From NCBI GenBank assembly GCA_964244655.1, contig CAXTJU010000055.1:1-22818 (forward strand): a stretch of 22,818 bases of DNA, given 5' to 3'. The translations under genes were made by a program, and so were the position numbers. Source of the stretch: LMUY01 sp964244655. GTDB lineage: Bacteria > Pseudomonadota > Alphaproteobacteria > Acetobacterales > Acetobacteraceae. Below are positions 15,760 through 21,643 of the stretch, piece after piece (positions within the stretch are counted from its first letter, which is position 1; each line of letters opens with the position of its first letter). The notes beneath the pieces were generated by a model. The model was given only the letters and a program-made list of their open reading frames with translations, ran no database searches and was not told the DNA's origin.

Positions 15760-17135
15760 TGCACGATGAACCCGGCATCGCCCGGCACCGTCCGGCGGAT
15801 CGCGATGTTGGCCACGTCGCCGCGCGCCTTCTGCCGCAGCAGCAGGATGCGCTCCAAGTCGTTGGGCGGCTTCCATCCGTCGTCCGGCCTGGCGAGCGCC
15901 GACTCGTTGCTGACCGGCTGCACCAGGTAGGGCGTGACCAGGATCACCAGCTCGGTCTGCGCACGCTGGAAATTGTCGGAGCGGAACAGCGCGCCGAGGA
16001 CCGGCACGTCGCCCAGGAAGGGCACGCCGTTGCCGGTCATGGTCGTGGTCTCCTGCATCAGCCCGGCAATGGCGAAGCTCTGGCCGCTGCCCAGCTCGAC
16101 CGTGGTGTCCGCCCGGCGGACCTGCAGGGCCGGGATTTGGATCGAGTTGTTGGTGCCGCTGCCACTGTTGAGCTGGATCGCGCCCTGGTTGGTCAACTGG
16201 CTCACCTCCGGGCGGACATGCAGGTTGATGCGTCCGTTGCTCAGCACCGTCGGCACGAAGCCCAGGCTCACGCCATACTGCTTGAACTCGATGGAGAGCG
16301 TGCCGCCGAACTCGGCGATGGGGATGGGGAACTCGCCGCCGACCAGGAAGCTCGCTGGCTCGCCGCTCATGGTGGTGATGTTCGGCTCGGCCAGCACGTG
16401 GATCAGCTGGTCCTGCGCCAGCGCGTCGATGACGTTGTTGATGTCCAGCACCTTGCCGGGCGTGTTGAAGTTGTAGCCGCTGCTGAGCGAGGCGCTGGCG
16501 GCTTGCACAAGGCCCGGGGCGGCGGCGAAGCCGAGGGTGCCGTATCGCCCGCCGACATTGGCGAGCGTTTGCCAGTTCACCCCCAGCTCGCGGGTCAGGT
16601 TGCGGTCCATCTCGATCACGCGGACCCGCAGGTTCACCTGCACCGAACTCGTGACGTTGGTGCGGTTGTCGAGCTTCTGGCCATCCGCCAGGGCGCCGCG
16701 GCCGATGGTGGCGGCGCGGTCCGCGTCCATCGGGCTGGAGGCGGCGCCGTTCAGCACAAGGCCGTTCGGGCGCACCCCGGCCGTCATGCCGCTGCCCGGC
16801 ATGGCCGAAGCCAGTTGCCCCGCCGCTGAAGCCGCGGCGTAGCCGCTCGGCCCCACCGTCACGTCAAACTGCGCGATCGGCTGGCCGCCGGCGGACATGG
16901 CCGCAACCGTCGTGCGGCCGGGCGCCACGCCGAACAGGAACAGGCTCGTGGGGCTGGCGGGCCGCACTTCCACGACCTTCGGATCAGCGGCGAACACGCT
17001 GGCGGCGGCGGCGGTCAGCGTCACCACCCGGCCGGAGCCGGCGTCCAGCGCGAGGGCTTGGCCACCCGGGTCCGGCCGACGCGCCGCCGTGCAGGCGAGC
17101 AGCGCCGCCAGCACCAAACCTGTACGTTTGATCAT
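15756..17135 (-). CDS. cpaC: Tad pilus outer-membrane secretin CpaC/RcpA
   Basis: A 459-residue secretin subunit forming the outer-membrane pore for the pilus. A signal peptide (MIKRTGLVLAALLACTAARR) leads to the RcpA N-terminal domain (ALALDAGSGRVVTLTAAAAS ... VFAADPKVVEVRPASPTSLF ... APGRTTVAAMSAGG), then a BON/N-type region (VNLRVRVIEMDRNLTRELGV). The secretin domain has LAEPNITTMSGEPASFLVGG and GVSLGFVPTVLSNGRINLHV, and ends with VPFLGDVPVLGALFRSDNFQ and ELVILVTPYLVQP. The start ATG at 17135 is chosen because it begins the signal peptide and overlaps the cpaB stop by one base; the open frame to 17249 only reads into cpaB. It overlaps the cpaD-like gene by 4 bases. Confidence 0.96.
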   Translation of the reverse strand: MIKRTGLVLAALLACTAARRPDPGGQALALDAGSGRVVTLTAAAASVFAADPKVVEVRPASPTSLFLFGVAPGRTTVAAMSAGGQPIAQFDVTVGPSGYAAASAAGQLASAMPGSGMTAGVRPNGLVLNGAASSPMDADRAATIGRGALADGQKLDNRTNVTSSVQVNLRVRVIEMDRNLTRELGVNWQTLANVGGRYGTLGFAAAPGLVQAASASLSSGYNFNTPGKVLDINNVIDALAQDQLIHVLAEPNITTMSGEPASFLVGGEFPIPIAEFGGTLSIEFKQYGVSLGFVPTVLSNGRINLHVRPEVSQLTNQGAIQLNSGSGTNNSIQIPALQVRRADTTVELGSGQSFAIAGLMQETTTMTGNGVPFLGDVPVLGALFRSDNFQRAQTELVILVTPYLVQPVSNESALARPDDGWKPPNDLERILLLRQKARGDVANIAIRRTVPGDAGFIVQ

Positions 17136-18001
17136 CAGAACCGGAATTCCTTTCCGTCCGCGCCGCCCGAGAACAGGCGCAGGGTTGCACCGCCATCCTT
17201 GGCGGTCGGGGCGGGCCGCCCCAGGGCAGGCGAAACGTCTCCGCCCCACGTCGTCTGCACGCTCACCTCGGCGGCGGATGGGGCGTCCGTGCTGTCGGCG
17301 GAGCGCACCGACAGGGCGAGCCGGCCCAGCCGGGTCGCGACGGCGATGCGCTCGGCTTGCGCGGTGGTCACCTCCAGCGTCACCGTGCGGCTGATGCCGG
17401 CACCCTCGGCGGGCGGCGCCACGCCGCGGGCCAGCAGCTGGTCGATCGCGATCACCCGCACGTCCGACAGCACCGTCTCGGCCGCGACCCGGCGGGCCGG
17501 CGGCAGCGTCGAGTCCTCCAGCTGCTGGCTCAGGATCAGGTCCACGTGGTCACCGGGCCAGATCAGCCCGGCGCTGCCGCTGGTGGCGTCCACGCCGATG
17601 GAGGCGGCGCGCATGTTGGGGCCGAGCACCGCGGCCAGGAAGCCATGCTCGCCCGGACGCATCACATCCTCGGCCAGCAGCACCTCGCTGGGCGCGACGC
17701 TGTGGCGCACCATCGCGCCGGTCAGCCCGGCGCGGTTGGCCGGCGTGTCCTCCTGCGCGCCGGGCGGCACGGCCGGCACCTGCTTGGCCGTCACGTCCTC
17801 CGGCTTGAGCAGCGTGCCGGCGCGCAGCGGGCCGGCGGAGGCCAGCACCCCATGCATCACCACCACCACCGGCGTGGGCGACGCGTCCGTCACCATCACC
17901 GTCGCGGGGGCATTGGCAGGGTGGAGGGAAATCCAGGCCACGGTGCCGAAGCCGCCCAGGCCGAGCAGCAACAGGCCGAACACGGCGATGCGCAACAGCA
18001 T
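17135..18001 (-). CDS. cpaB: Tad pilus assembly protein CpaB/RcpC
   Basis: A 288-residue periplasmic protein anchored by one N-terminal helix (RIAVFGLLLLGLGGFGTVAW, about 4-23). It has an SAF-like domain (VVVVMHGVLASAGPLRAGTL, LKPEDV, about 46-70) and the RcpC core MRAASIGVDATSGSAGLIWP followed by GDHVDLILSQQ, the family signature. A C-terminal region has TVTLEVTTAQAERIAVATRLG then RLALSVRSAD. RcpC/CpaB is thought to gate or brace the secretin, possibly by contacting peptidoglycan. ATG at 18001 lies 3 bases after the prepilin peptidase stop, and the stop shares one base with the cpaC start. Confidence 0.95.
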   Translation of the reverse strand: MLLRIAVFGLLLLGLGGFGTVAWISLHPANAPATVMVTDASPTPVVVVMHGVLASAGPLRAGTLLKPEDVTAKQVPAVPPGAQEDTPANRAGLTGAMVRHSVAPSEVLLAEDVMRPGEHGFLAAVLGPNMRAASIGVDATSGSAGLIWPGDHVDLILSQQLEDSTLPPARRVAAETVLSDVRVIAIDQLLARGVAPPAEGAGISRTVTLEVTTAQAERIAVATRLGRLALSVRSADSTDAPSAAEVSVQTTWGGDVSPALGRPAPTAKDGGATLRLFSGGADGKEFRF

Positions 18002-18004
18002 GGC

Positions 18005-18514
18005 TCAGCCTCCCAGCGAGATAAATGCAGCGCCGGCGGCGATGGCCGTGGCGTAAGGCAGGGGGCCGCGCCGCCGCAGCCGCCGCAGCTCCACTCGCAG
18101 GTAGCGGCGGGCGCGGGTGAGCGGGCGCAGGGCGGAGGGGGCCGGCGCGATCAAGCCAAGCCCGGCATAGGCCAAGGCCAAGACGCCGCCAGCCAGGCAG
18201 GACACCAGCACGAAAGCCGCCGCCAGATGAGGCGGCACCAGGAGCGCCCCGGCGCCAAACAACTTGACGTCCGCGCCGCCAAGCCAGCCGCGTTGCCAGC
18301 AGCAGGCCGCGACGAAGAACACGATTGCCGCCGCCAGCAGCCCTGGCAGCATCGTGCCGTCCAGCGCGCGCAGCGCCAACCCGGCGGCAGCGATGGCGAG
18401 CGGGATGCGGTTCATCACCAGCCGCATGGCCAGGTCTTGCAGGCAGGCCACCGCGAACAGGGCCAACCCGGAAGACAGCAGCAAGGTTTGCGAGGTGGTG
18501 AGCAAGGAGGCCAT
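18005..18514 (-). CDS. cpaA: Prepilin peptidase CpaA/TadV (A24 aspartic protease)
   Basis: A 169-residue polytopic inner-membrane aspartic protease that removes the Flp pilin leader. The two expected catalytic acids are D27 (LQDLAMRLVMNRIP) and D82 (WLGGADVKLFGAG). The second motif reads GGAD, whereas the family motif is GxGD, so the Gly before Asp is Ala. The length fits TadV (about 150-175), without the methyltransferase domain of PilD. I chose ATG at 18514, with GGAAA 8 bases upstream, over GTG at 18541, because the latter would place the start codon at the edge of the 18541-18568 hairpin. It follows flp in the operon with a 66-base gap and precedes cpaB by 3 bases. Confidence 0.9.
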   Translation of the reverse strand: MASLLTTSQTLLLSSGLALFAVACLQDLAMRLVMNRIPLAIAAAGLALRALDGTMLPGLLAAAIVFFVAACCWQRGWLGGADVKLFGAGALLVPPHLAAAFVLVSCLAGGVLALAYAGLGLIAPAPSALRPLTRARRYLRVELRRLRRRGPLPYATAIAAGAAFISLGG

Positions 18515-18540
18515 TCTGGTTTCCAAGTCAGGGGCGGCCA

Positions 18541-18568
18541 CCGCCGGCGGAATGTTGTCCGCCGGCGG
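18541..18568 (-). terminator. Hairpin between pilin and machinery genes (attenuator or mRNA stabiliser)
   Basis: CCGCCGGCGGA at 18541-18551 pairs exactly with TCCGCCGGCGG at 18558-18568: an 11-bp stem with a 6-base loop, 12 bases after the flp stop and 26 bases before the cpaA start. No T-run follows. This fits a partial terminator or 3'-protecting structure that lets pilin mRNA exceed that of the downstream machinery genes; function is inferred. Confidence 0.6.
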
Positions 18569-18580
18569 ACAGCCAGAGGC

Positions 18581-18766
18581 TCACATGCTTGTGGCGATCT
18601 TGTTGAACGTCGAGCTGACGTTCGACCCAACGGCGGTCACGCCGGTGACGATGACGGCGGCGATCAGCGCTGCGATCAAGCCGTATTCCAGGGCCGTCAC
18701 GGCGCGCTCGTCCAACTTGAGCTTGGTGGCGTTCAGTTCGGCCCAGGCCTTCACGTATGCGTACAT
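18581..18766 (-). CDS. flp: Flp-type pilin (Flp/PilA major prepilin)
   Basis: A 61-residue prepilin, the main subunit of the Tad pilus. A 22-residue leader (MYAYVKAWAELNATKLKLDE then RA) precedes VTALEYGLIAALIAAVIVTG, the hydrophobic Flp motif with the required Glu at +5 and Tyr at +6; a short polar tail (SNVSSTFNKIATSM) follows. The residue before the expected cut is Ala (codon GCC), not the usual Gly, and the leader is longer than in Caulobacter PilA (14). ATG at 18766 has GGAGGG 8 bases upstream, a strong ribosome site that fits high expression; the frame upstream to 18865 is not pilin-like. It is the first gene of the Tad operon, followed by a hairpin. Confidence 0.95.
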   Translation of the reverse strand: MYAYVKAWAELNATKLKLDERAVTALEYGLIAALIAAVIVTGVTAVGSNVSSTFNKIATSM

Positions 18767-18897
18767 TATGCTTTCCCTCCGACGCCGGCCCGGCCAGTCC
18801 GGGACGCGTGCTGCTATGACGGCACCGGCATCCTGCCGATCTGATTTGCCGCCGGAGCGGCTCACGCGGATTTAATCAGGTAAGTCTGAGCAAACCG
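18767..18897 (-). promoter_or_regulatory. Intergenic region with the likely Tad operon promoter
   Basis: The 131 bases between the transglycosylase stop and flp start must hold any dedicated flp promoter. An AT-richer patch lies at about 18870-18898 (on the minus strand TTTAACGGTTTGCTCAGACT and then TACCTGATTAAAT). No TTAA-N7-TTAA CtrA box and no GG-N10-GC sigma-54 site, both used by Caulobacter pilA, could be found. Exact boxes cannot be assigned. Confidence 0.35.
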
Positions 18898-19596
18898 TTA
18901 AAGCCGGGACGAAGGCACGATCACGACCGGCAGGCCGCGCTGACGCGGCAGCGCCATCGCTTCCGCCAGCGCCCCGGGGCGGGCATAGGCTTGCGGCACG
19001 ATCACCCGCACCAGCGCCGCCACCTGGGACACCGGCGGGGACGGCATCGCCGCACCACCATGCCAGGAGGCCAGGACCTGCCGCATGTAGGGCAAGCCTA
19101 AGCCCGGGTCAGCCGAGTGGTAGCGCCCGACCGCGGTGTCCCAGTCGCCCGCGGCGTCGTGCAGGGTGCGGAGGAAATGCCCGGCGGCGAGCGCGTTGGC
19201 TGCCGGGTCGAACGCGTCCGCCAGGGTGGCGAAGGCCTCCGGGTGGAACAGCAGGTTGACCTGGAAGCAGCCGACATCGATGGAGCGGACGCCGCGCGCC
19301 TGCAATGACTGCACCAGCGCCACCGCTTCGGCCGCGGAGGCCAGGTAGTGGCCTTCGCCCGCCGCGTTCACCGCCCAGGGCCAGGGCGCCACCCGGCCAT
19401 CCGCGCCGCGCCGCCCGCTTTCCACGCGGCCGACCGCCACCAGCAGGTCGGCCGGCAGGGCTGCCGCCTGTTCCGCCGCCCTGCCCGCAGCCTCGCACTC
19501 GTTGGCGCGGGCGAGGCCGGCATGCAGCAAGACGGCGAGGAGGACGGCCCATTTCACCAGGCCTATCTTGCTTGGGAAAGGTGAGCGAATCGGCAA
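18898..19596 (-). CDS. Lytic transglycosylase (SLT domain, VirB1-like)
   Basis: A 232-residue exported peptidoglycan-cleaving enzyme. After an N-terminal signal (hydrophobic KWAVLLAVLLHAGLARA) the SLT fold shows LPADLLVAVGRVESGRRG with catalytic E59, APWPWAVNAAGEGHYLAS, VRSIDVGCFQVNLLFHPEAF, FDPAANALAAGHFLRTLHD and DWDTAVGRYHSADPGLGLPYM, all typical of this proteobacterial transglycosylase family. Such enzymes open gaps in the cell wall for envelope machines. It lies directly upstream of flp on the same strand, so a role in Tad assembly is plausible but unproved. The start is uncertain: TTG at 19596 gives a normal-length signal peptide; GTG at 19557 gives a 17-residue one. The C-terminal 60 residues are Pro/Ala-rich and unassigned. 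Confidence 0.88.
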   Translation of the reverse strand: MPIRSPFPSKIGLVKWAVLLAVLLHAGLARANECEAAGRAAEQAAALPADLLVAVGRVESGRRGADGRVAPWPWAVNAAGEGHYLASAAEAVALVQSLQARGVRSIDVGCFQVNLLFHPEAFATLADAFDPAANALAAGHFLRTLHDAAGDWDTAVGRYHSADPGLGLPYMRQVLASWHGGAAMPSPPVSQVAALVRVIVPQAYARPGALAEAMALPRQRGLPVVIVPSSRL

Positions 19597-19613
19597 CGCC
19601 AGGCCTTGCGGCC

Positions 19614-19640
19614 GTCATGGCCGGACTTGATGCGGCCATT
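19614..19640 (+). repeat. REP-like palindrome, copy 1
   Basis: GTCATGGCCGGACTTGATGC then GGCCATT: an imperfect palindrome (ATGGCCG...CGGCCAT) of the alphaproteobacterial REP type 'GTCATGCCCGGACTTGATCC'. It forms a head-to-head pair with the copy at 19721-19750, differing at only a few positions. Confidence 0.7.
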
Positions 19641-19720
19641 TGCGCCGCAGGGGCGGGGCGGGCGGTGGGCGTTGCATGCGGACTGTGCCGCACACCAACC
19701 GCCGCGTGCGTTGCTCTCGC

Positions 19721-19750
19721 GTGGGTGCCCGGATCAAGTCCGGGCATGAC
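19721..19750 (-). repeat. REP-like palindrome, copy 2 (inverted relative to copy 1)
   Basis: On the minus strand it reads GTCATGCCCGGACTTGATCC then GGGCACCCAC, a hairpin-forming palindrome of the same type as copy 1 in opposite orientation. It lies 2 bases beyond the 3' end of the hydrolase gene and may serve as its transcription end structure. Translation of this repeat gives the MPGLDPGTHA string that often appears in spurious annotated proteins. Confidence 0.75.
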
Positions 19751-19752
19751 CG

Positions 19753-20763
19753 TTAGGGCGTGAACATGGCCTCGATCGCCGCCGGGTCCACGTCGGCGAG
19801 GCTGGCGGGGGACCAGCGGGGGCGGCGGTCCTTGTCGATCACCGCGGCCCGCACGCCTTCAGCCAGGTCCGGGTGGCGGGTGACGGGGCCAGTCAGCGCC
19901 AGCTCCGCGGCCAGGCACTGCGGCAGGGTGCGCGAGGCGCCCTCCCGCACGATGCGGAACGTCCAGCACAGGGCGCTGGGCGACATGCTCCGCAGCGTGG
20001 CCAGGGTCTGGCGGGACCATTCCGTGTCCAGGCCCTCCAGCCGCTGCACGATGCCGGGCACGCTGGCGGCGCCGAAGCAGTGCTCGATGGCGGCCATGTG
20101 GGGCGGCAGCGTCATTTCGGCGGGCCGGGCGATGCCGGCGAGGGCGGCCATGCCGTCCGCGGCCAGGGCAGCAGGCAAGGCTGCCATAGTTTCAGGGTCG
20201 GTGAAGTGCGTGGCGAGCCCGGCGTAGAGGGCGTCCGCCCCGCTCAGCCGGGCGCCGGTCAGCGCCATGTACAGGCCGAGCCGGCCGCGCAGGCGGGGCA
20301 GGATGTAGCTGGCGCCGATATCGGGAAACAGCCCGATCCCAGTCTCCGGCATGGCGAACAGGGCGGACGCCGTCACGACCCGGGTGGAGCCATGCACCGA
20401 GACGCCGACGCCGCCGCCCATGCAGATGCTGTCCACCAGGGCCACAAACGGCTTGGGATAGCTCGCGATGGCCAGGTTGAGCGCGTATTCCTCGGCGAAG
20501 AAGGCGTGGATGTCTTCGGCACGGCCAGCGAGGGCGGCCTCCCGCACGGCGCGGATGTCGCCCCCTGCGCAGAACGCCCGGCCGCCGGCGCCCTCGATGA
20601 CGGCGGCATGGACGGACGGCTCGTCCCGCCATTTGTCCAGGGCGGCGGCGATGGCCCGGATCATGCCGAGGTCGAGCGCGTTCAGCGCCCGCGGCCGGTT
20701 GAGGGTGATGCGGCCGACCCGGCCCTCGCGCCGGGCAAGGACCGTGCCGACCGAGTCGCTCAC
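19753..20763 (-). CDS. Enoyl-CoA hydratase/isomerase family protein, 3-hydroxyisobutyryl-CoA hydrolase-like
   Basis: A 336-residue cytoplasmic enzyme of the crotonase fold. The oxyanion-hole segment is GRAFCAGGDIRA (61-72) and MGGGVGVSVHG (115-125). MPETGIGLFPDIGASYILPR carries E140 and D148, the residues equivalent to the catalytic Glu/Asp of human HIBCH. The C-terminal VIDKDRRPRWSPASL is also typical of HIBCH rather than simple hydratases. It should hydrolyse 3-hydroxyisobutyryl-CoA in valine breakdown (EC 3.1.2.4), though other short acyl-CoAs are possible. The start is GTG at 20763, overlapping the upstream holin-like gene stop as GTGA. No other valine-pathway gene is in the window. Confidence 0.9.
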   Translation of the reverse strand: MSDSVGTVLARREGRVGRITLNRPRALNALDLGMIRAIAAALDKWRDEPSVHAAVIEGAGGRAFCAGGDIRAVREAALAGRAEDIHAFFAEEYALNLAIASYPKPFVALVDSICMGGGVGVSVHGSTRVVTASALFAMPETGIGLFPDIGASYILPRLRGRLGLYMALTGARLSGADALYAGLATHFTDPETMAALPAALAADGMAALAGIARPAEMTLPPHMAAIEHCFGAASVPGIVQRLEGLDTEWSRQTLATLRSMSPSALCWTFRIVREGASRTLPQCLAAELALTGPVTRHPDLAEGVRAAVIDKDRRPRWSPASLADVDPAAIEAMFTP

Positions 20764-21209
20764 CTGCGCTTGCGGCGCATGTAGTTGGCCGTGAGTGCGG
20801 CCAGGACCACGCTGCCGATGTTCTTGCGCCCCGCCTTGCGGAACGCCGCGCGCCCGACCGGCCCCATGACGGCGCTGACCAGCATGGTCTCACGCAGCTC
20901 CGCCAGCGCCTCGTCCCTGACCAAACGGGCTTCGATCTCGATCAGGTCCGGCGCGCCGCGCAGGGCCAGCACGACGAAGACGATGGCCAGCACGGCATCG
21001 AAGGCGAGCACGATCAGGGCGCTCGCCCAGGGCGGCAGGACGAGGTCGAGCAACTCGCAGGCCAGCACATGAACCATCACGAGCAGGGCGATGCCGAACA
21101 CGGCGGCCACGACCCCCCACGCCACGCGCATCACCTGGCGGCTGATGAGGCGCTTGATGCGCAGCAGCTCCGCCTGGGCGGCCGTGCGCCCCAGATCGAC
21201 CGTGCGCAT
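20760..21209 (-). CDS. Holin-like small membrane protein (phage holin superfamily III / DUF1469 type)
   Basis: A 149-residue protein with two membrane segments, about residues 28-54 (VMRVAWGVVAAVFGIALLVM) and 62-84 (ASALIVLAFDAVLAIVFVVL), an amphipathic charged region (LIEIEARLVRDEALAELRET) and a basic C-terminus ending NYMRRKRR. This shape fits the family commonly named 'phage holin family protein' in bacterial chromosomes, usually next to DUF883 genes, with no proven lytic role. It follows the DUF883 gene by 4 bases and overlaps the hydrolase by 4 bases, so the three form one operon. No phage genes are nearby; a membrane or stress function is more likely than a phage origin. Family call is from architecture and neighbour. 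Confidence 0.7.
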   Translation of the reverse strand: MRTVDLGRTAAQAELLRIKRLISRQVMRVAWGVVAAVFGIALLVMVHVLACELLDLVLPPWASALIVLAFDAVLAIVFVVLALRGAPDLIEIEARLVRDEALAELRETMLVSAVMGPVGRAAFRKAGRKNIGSVVLAALTANYMRRKRR

Positions 21210-21213
21210 CGGC

Positions 21214-21471
21214 TTAGCGGATGAAGCGGCCGAGGACGTAGCCCACCGCGCCGGCCAGGAAGATGGCCAGCAGGGGGCGGCCGCGCACCTGTTCGGCCAC
21301 CACGTCGGCCTGCTCCATCGTGTAGTCGCTGGCCTGGCGGGCCGTGCTCTCGACGCGGCCGGCCGCGTCGGTCAGCGCGGGCGTGACCCGGTCGCCCATC
21401 AGCTGGTTGACCTGCTTGCGCAGCGCTGCGATCTGGGCCTGGGCGTCGTCGGCGGTGTAGCGAGTGGCCAT
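21214..21471 (-). CDS. DUF883 family protein (ElaB/YqjD-like)
   Basis: An 85-residue protein with a coiled-coil-like N-terminal helix (DDAQAQIAALRKQVNQLMGD ... GRVESTARQASDYTMEQADV) and a single C-terminal membrane helix, RPLLAIFLAGAVGYVLGRFI, matching the DUF883 C-tail signature 'P..a...a...G.llG....R'. E. coli homologues ElaB and YqjD are tail-anchored inner-membrane proteins that bind stationary-phase ribosomes. ATG at 21471 has AGGA at 21481-21484 (complement), 9 bases upstream. First gene of the operon with the holin-like protein and the hydrolase. Role here is by family only. Confidence 0.85.
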   Translation of the reverse strand: MATRYTADDAQAQIAALRKQVNQLMGDRVTPALTDAAGRVESTARQASDYTMEQADVVAEQVRGRPLLAIFLAGAVGYVLGRFIR

Positions 21472-21643
21472 GGTGTCGGTTCCTGAACGGTCAATCGGGT
21501 GTGGCGGCAGAACGCGGGTCCGTGAACGGGGTTGCCTGCCGCCGGGTGGTTCTTTCCAGCCGCGTCGAATCCGGCGGCGGGATTGCTAGACCGGAGCCGT
21601 CCCCGTTAGGGTCCGCGCGACCCTTCGCCAGGACCGCCACCGG
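21472..21643. promoter_or_regulatory. Divergent intergenic region
   Basis: These 172 bases separate the minus-strand DUF883 operon from the plus-strand solute-binding protein gene and must contain promoters for both. It is GC-rich throughout; I see no clear sigma-70 boxes, operator palindrome or riboswitch. The only assigned element is the AGGA ribosome site for the DUF883 gene. Confidence 0.3.

Noticed and set aside
15760..15876. Longer start for the CpaD-like lipoprotein
   Set aside because: The extra 39 residues lie inside the cpaC coding region, and the lipoprotein signal peptide begins exactly at 15759.
18767..18897. CtrA box or sigma-54 promoter for flp, as in Caulobacter pilA
   Set aside because: No TTAA-N7-TTAA and no GG-N10-GC spacing could be found on inspection of the minus strand.
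19109..19747. A 212-residue minus-strand frame starting MPGLDPGTHA
   Set aside because: The start is a translated REP-like palindrome and the rest is an out-of-frame reading of the transglycosylase gene.
20760..21209. Prophage remnant, suggested by the holin-like gene
   Set aside because: There are no endolysin, integrase, capsid or tail genes, and this family is common in bacterial operons next to DUF883 genes.
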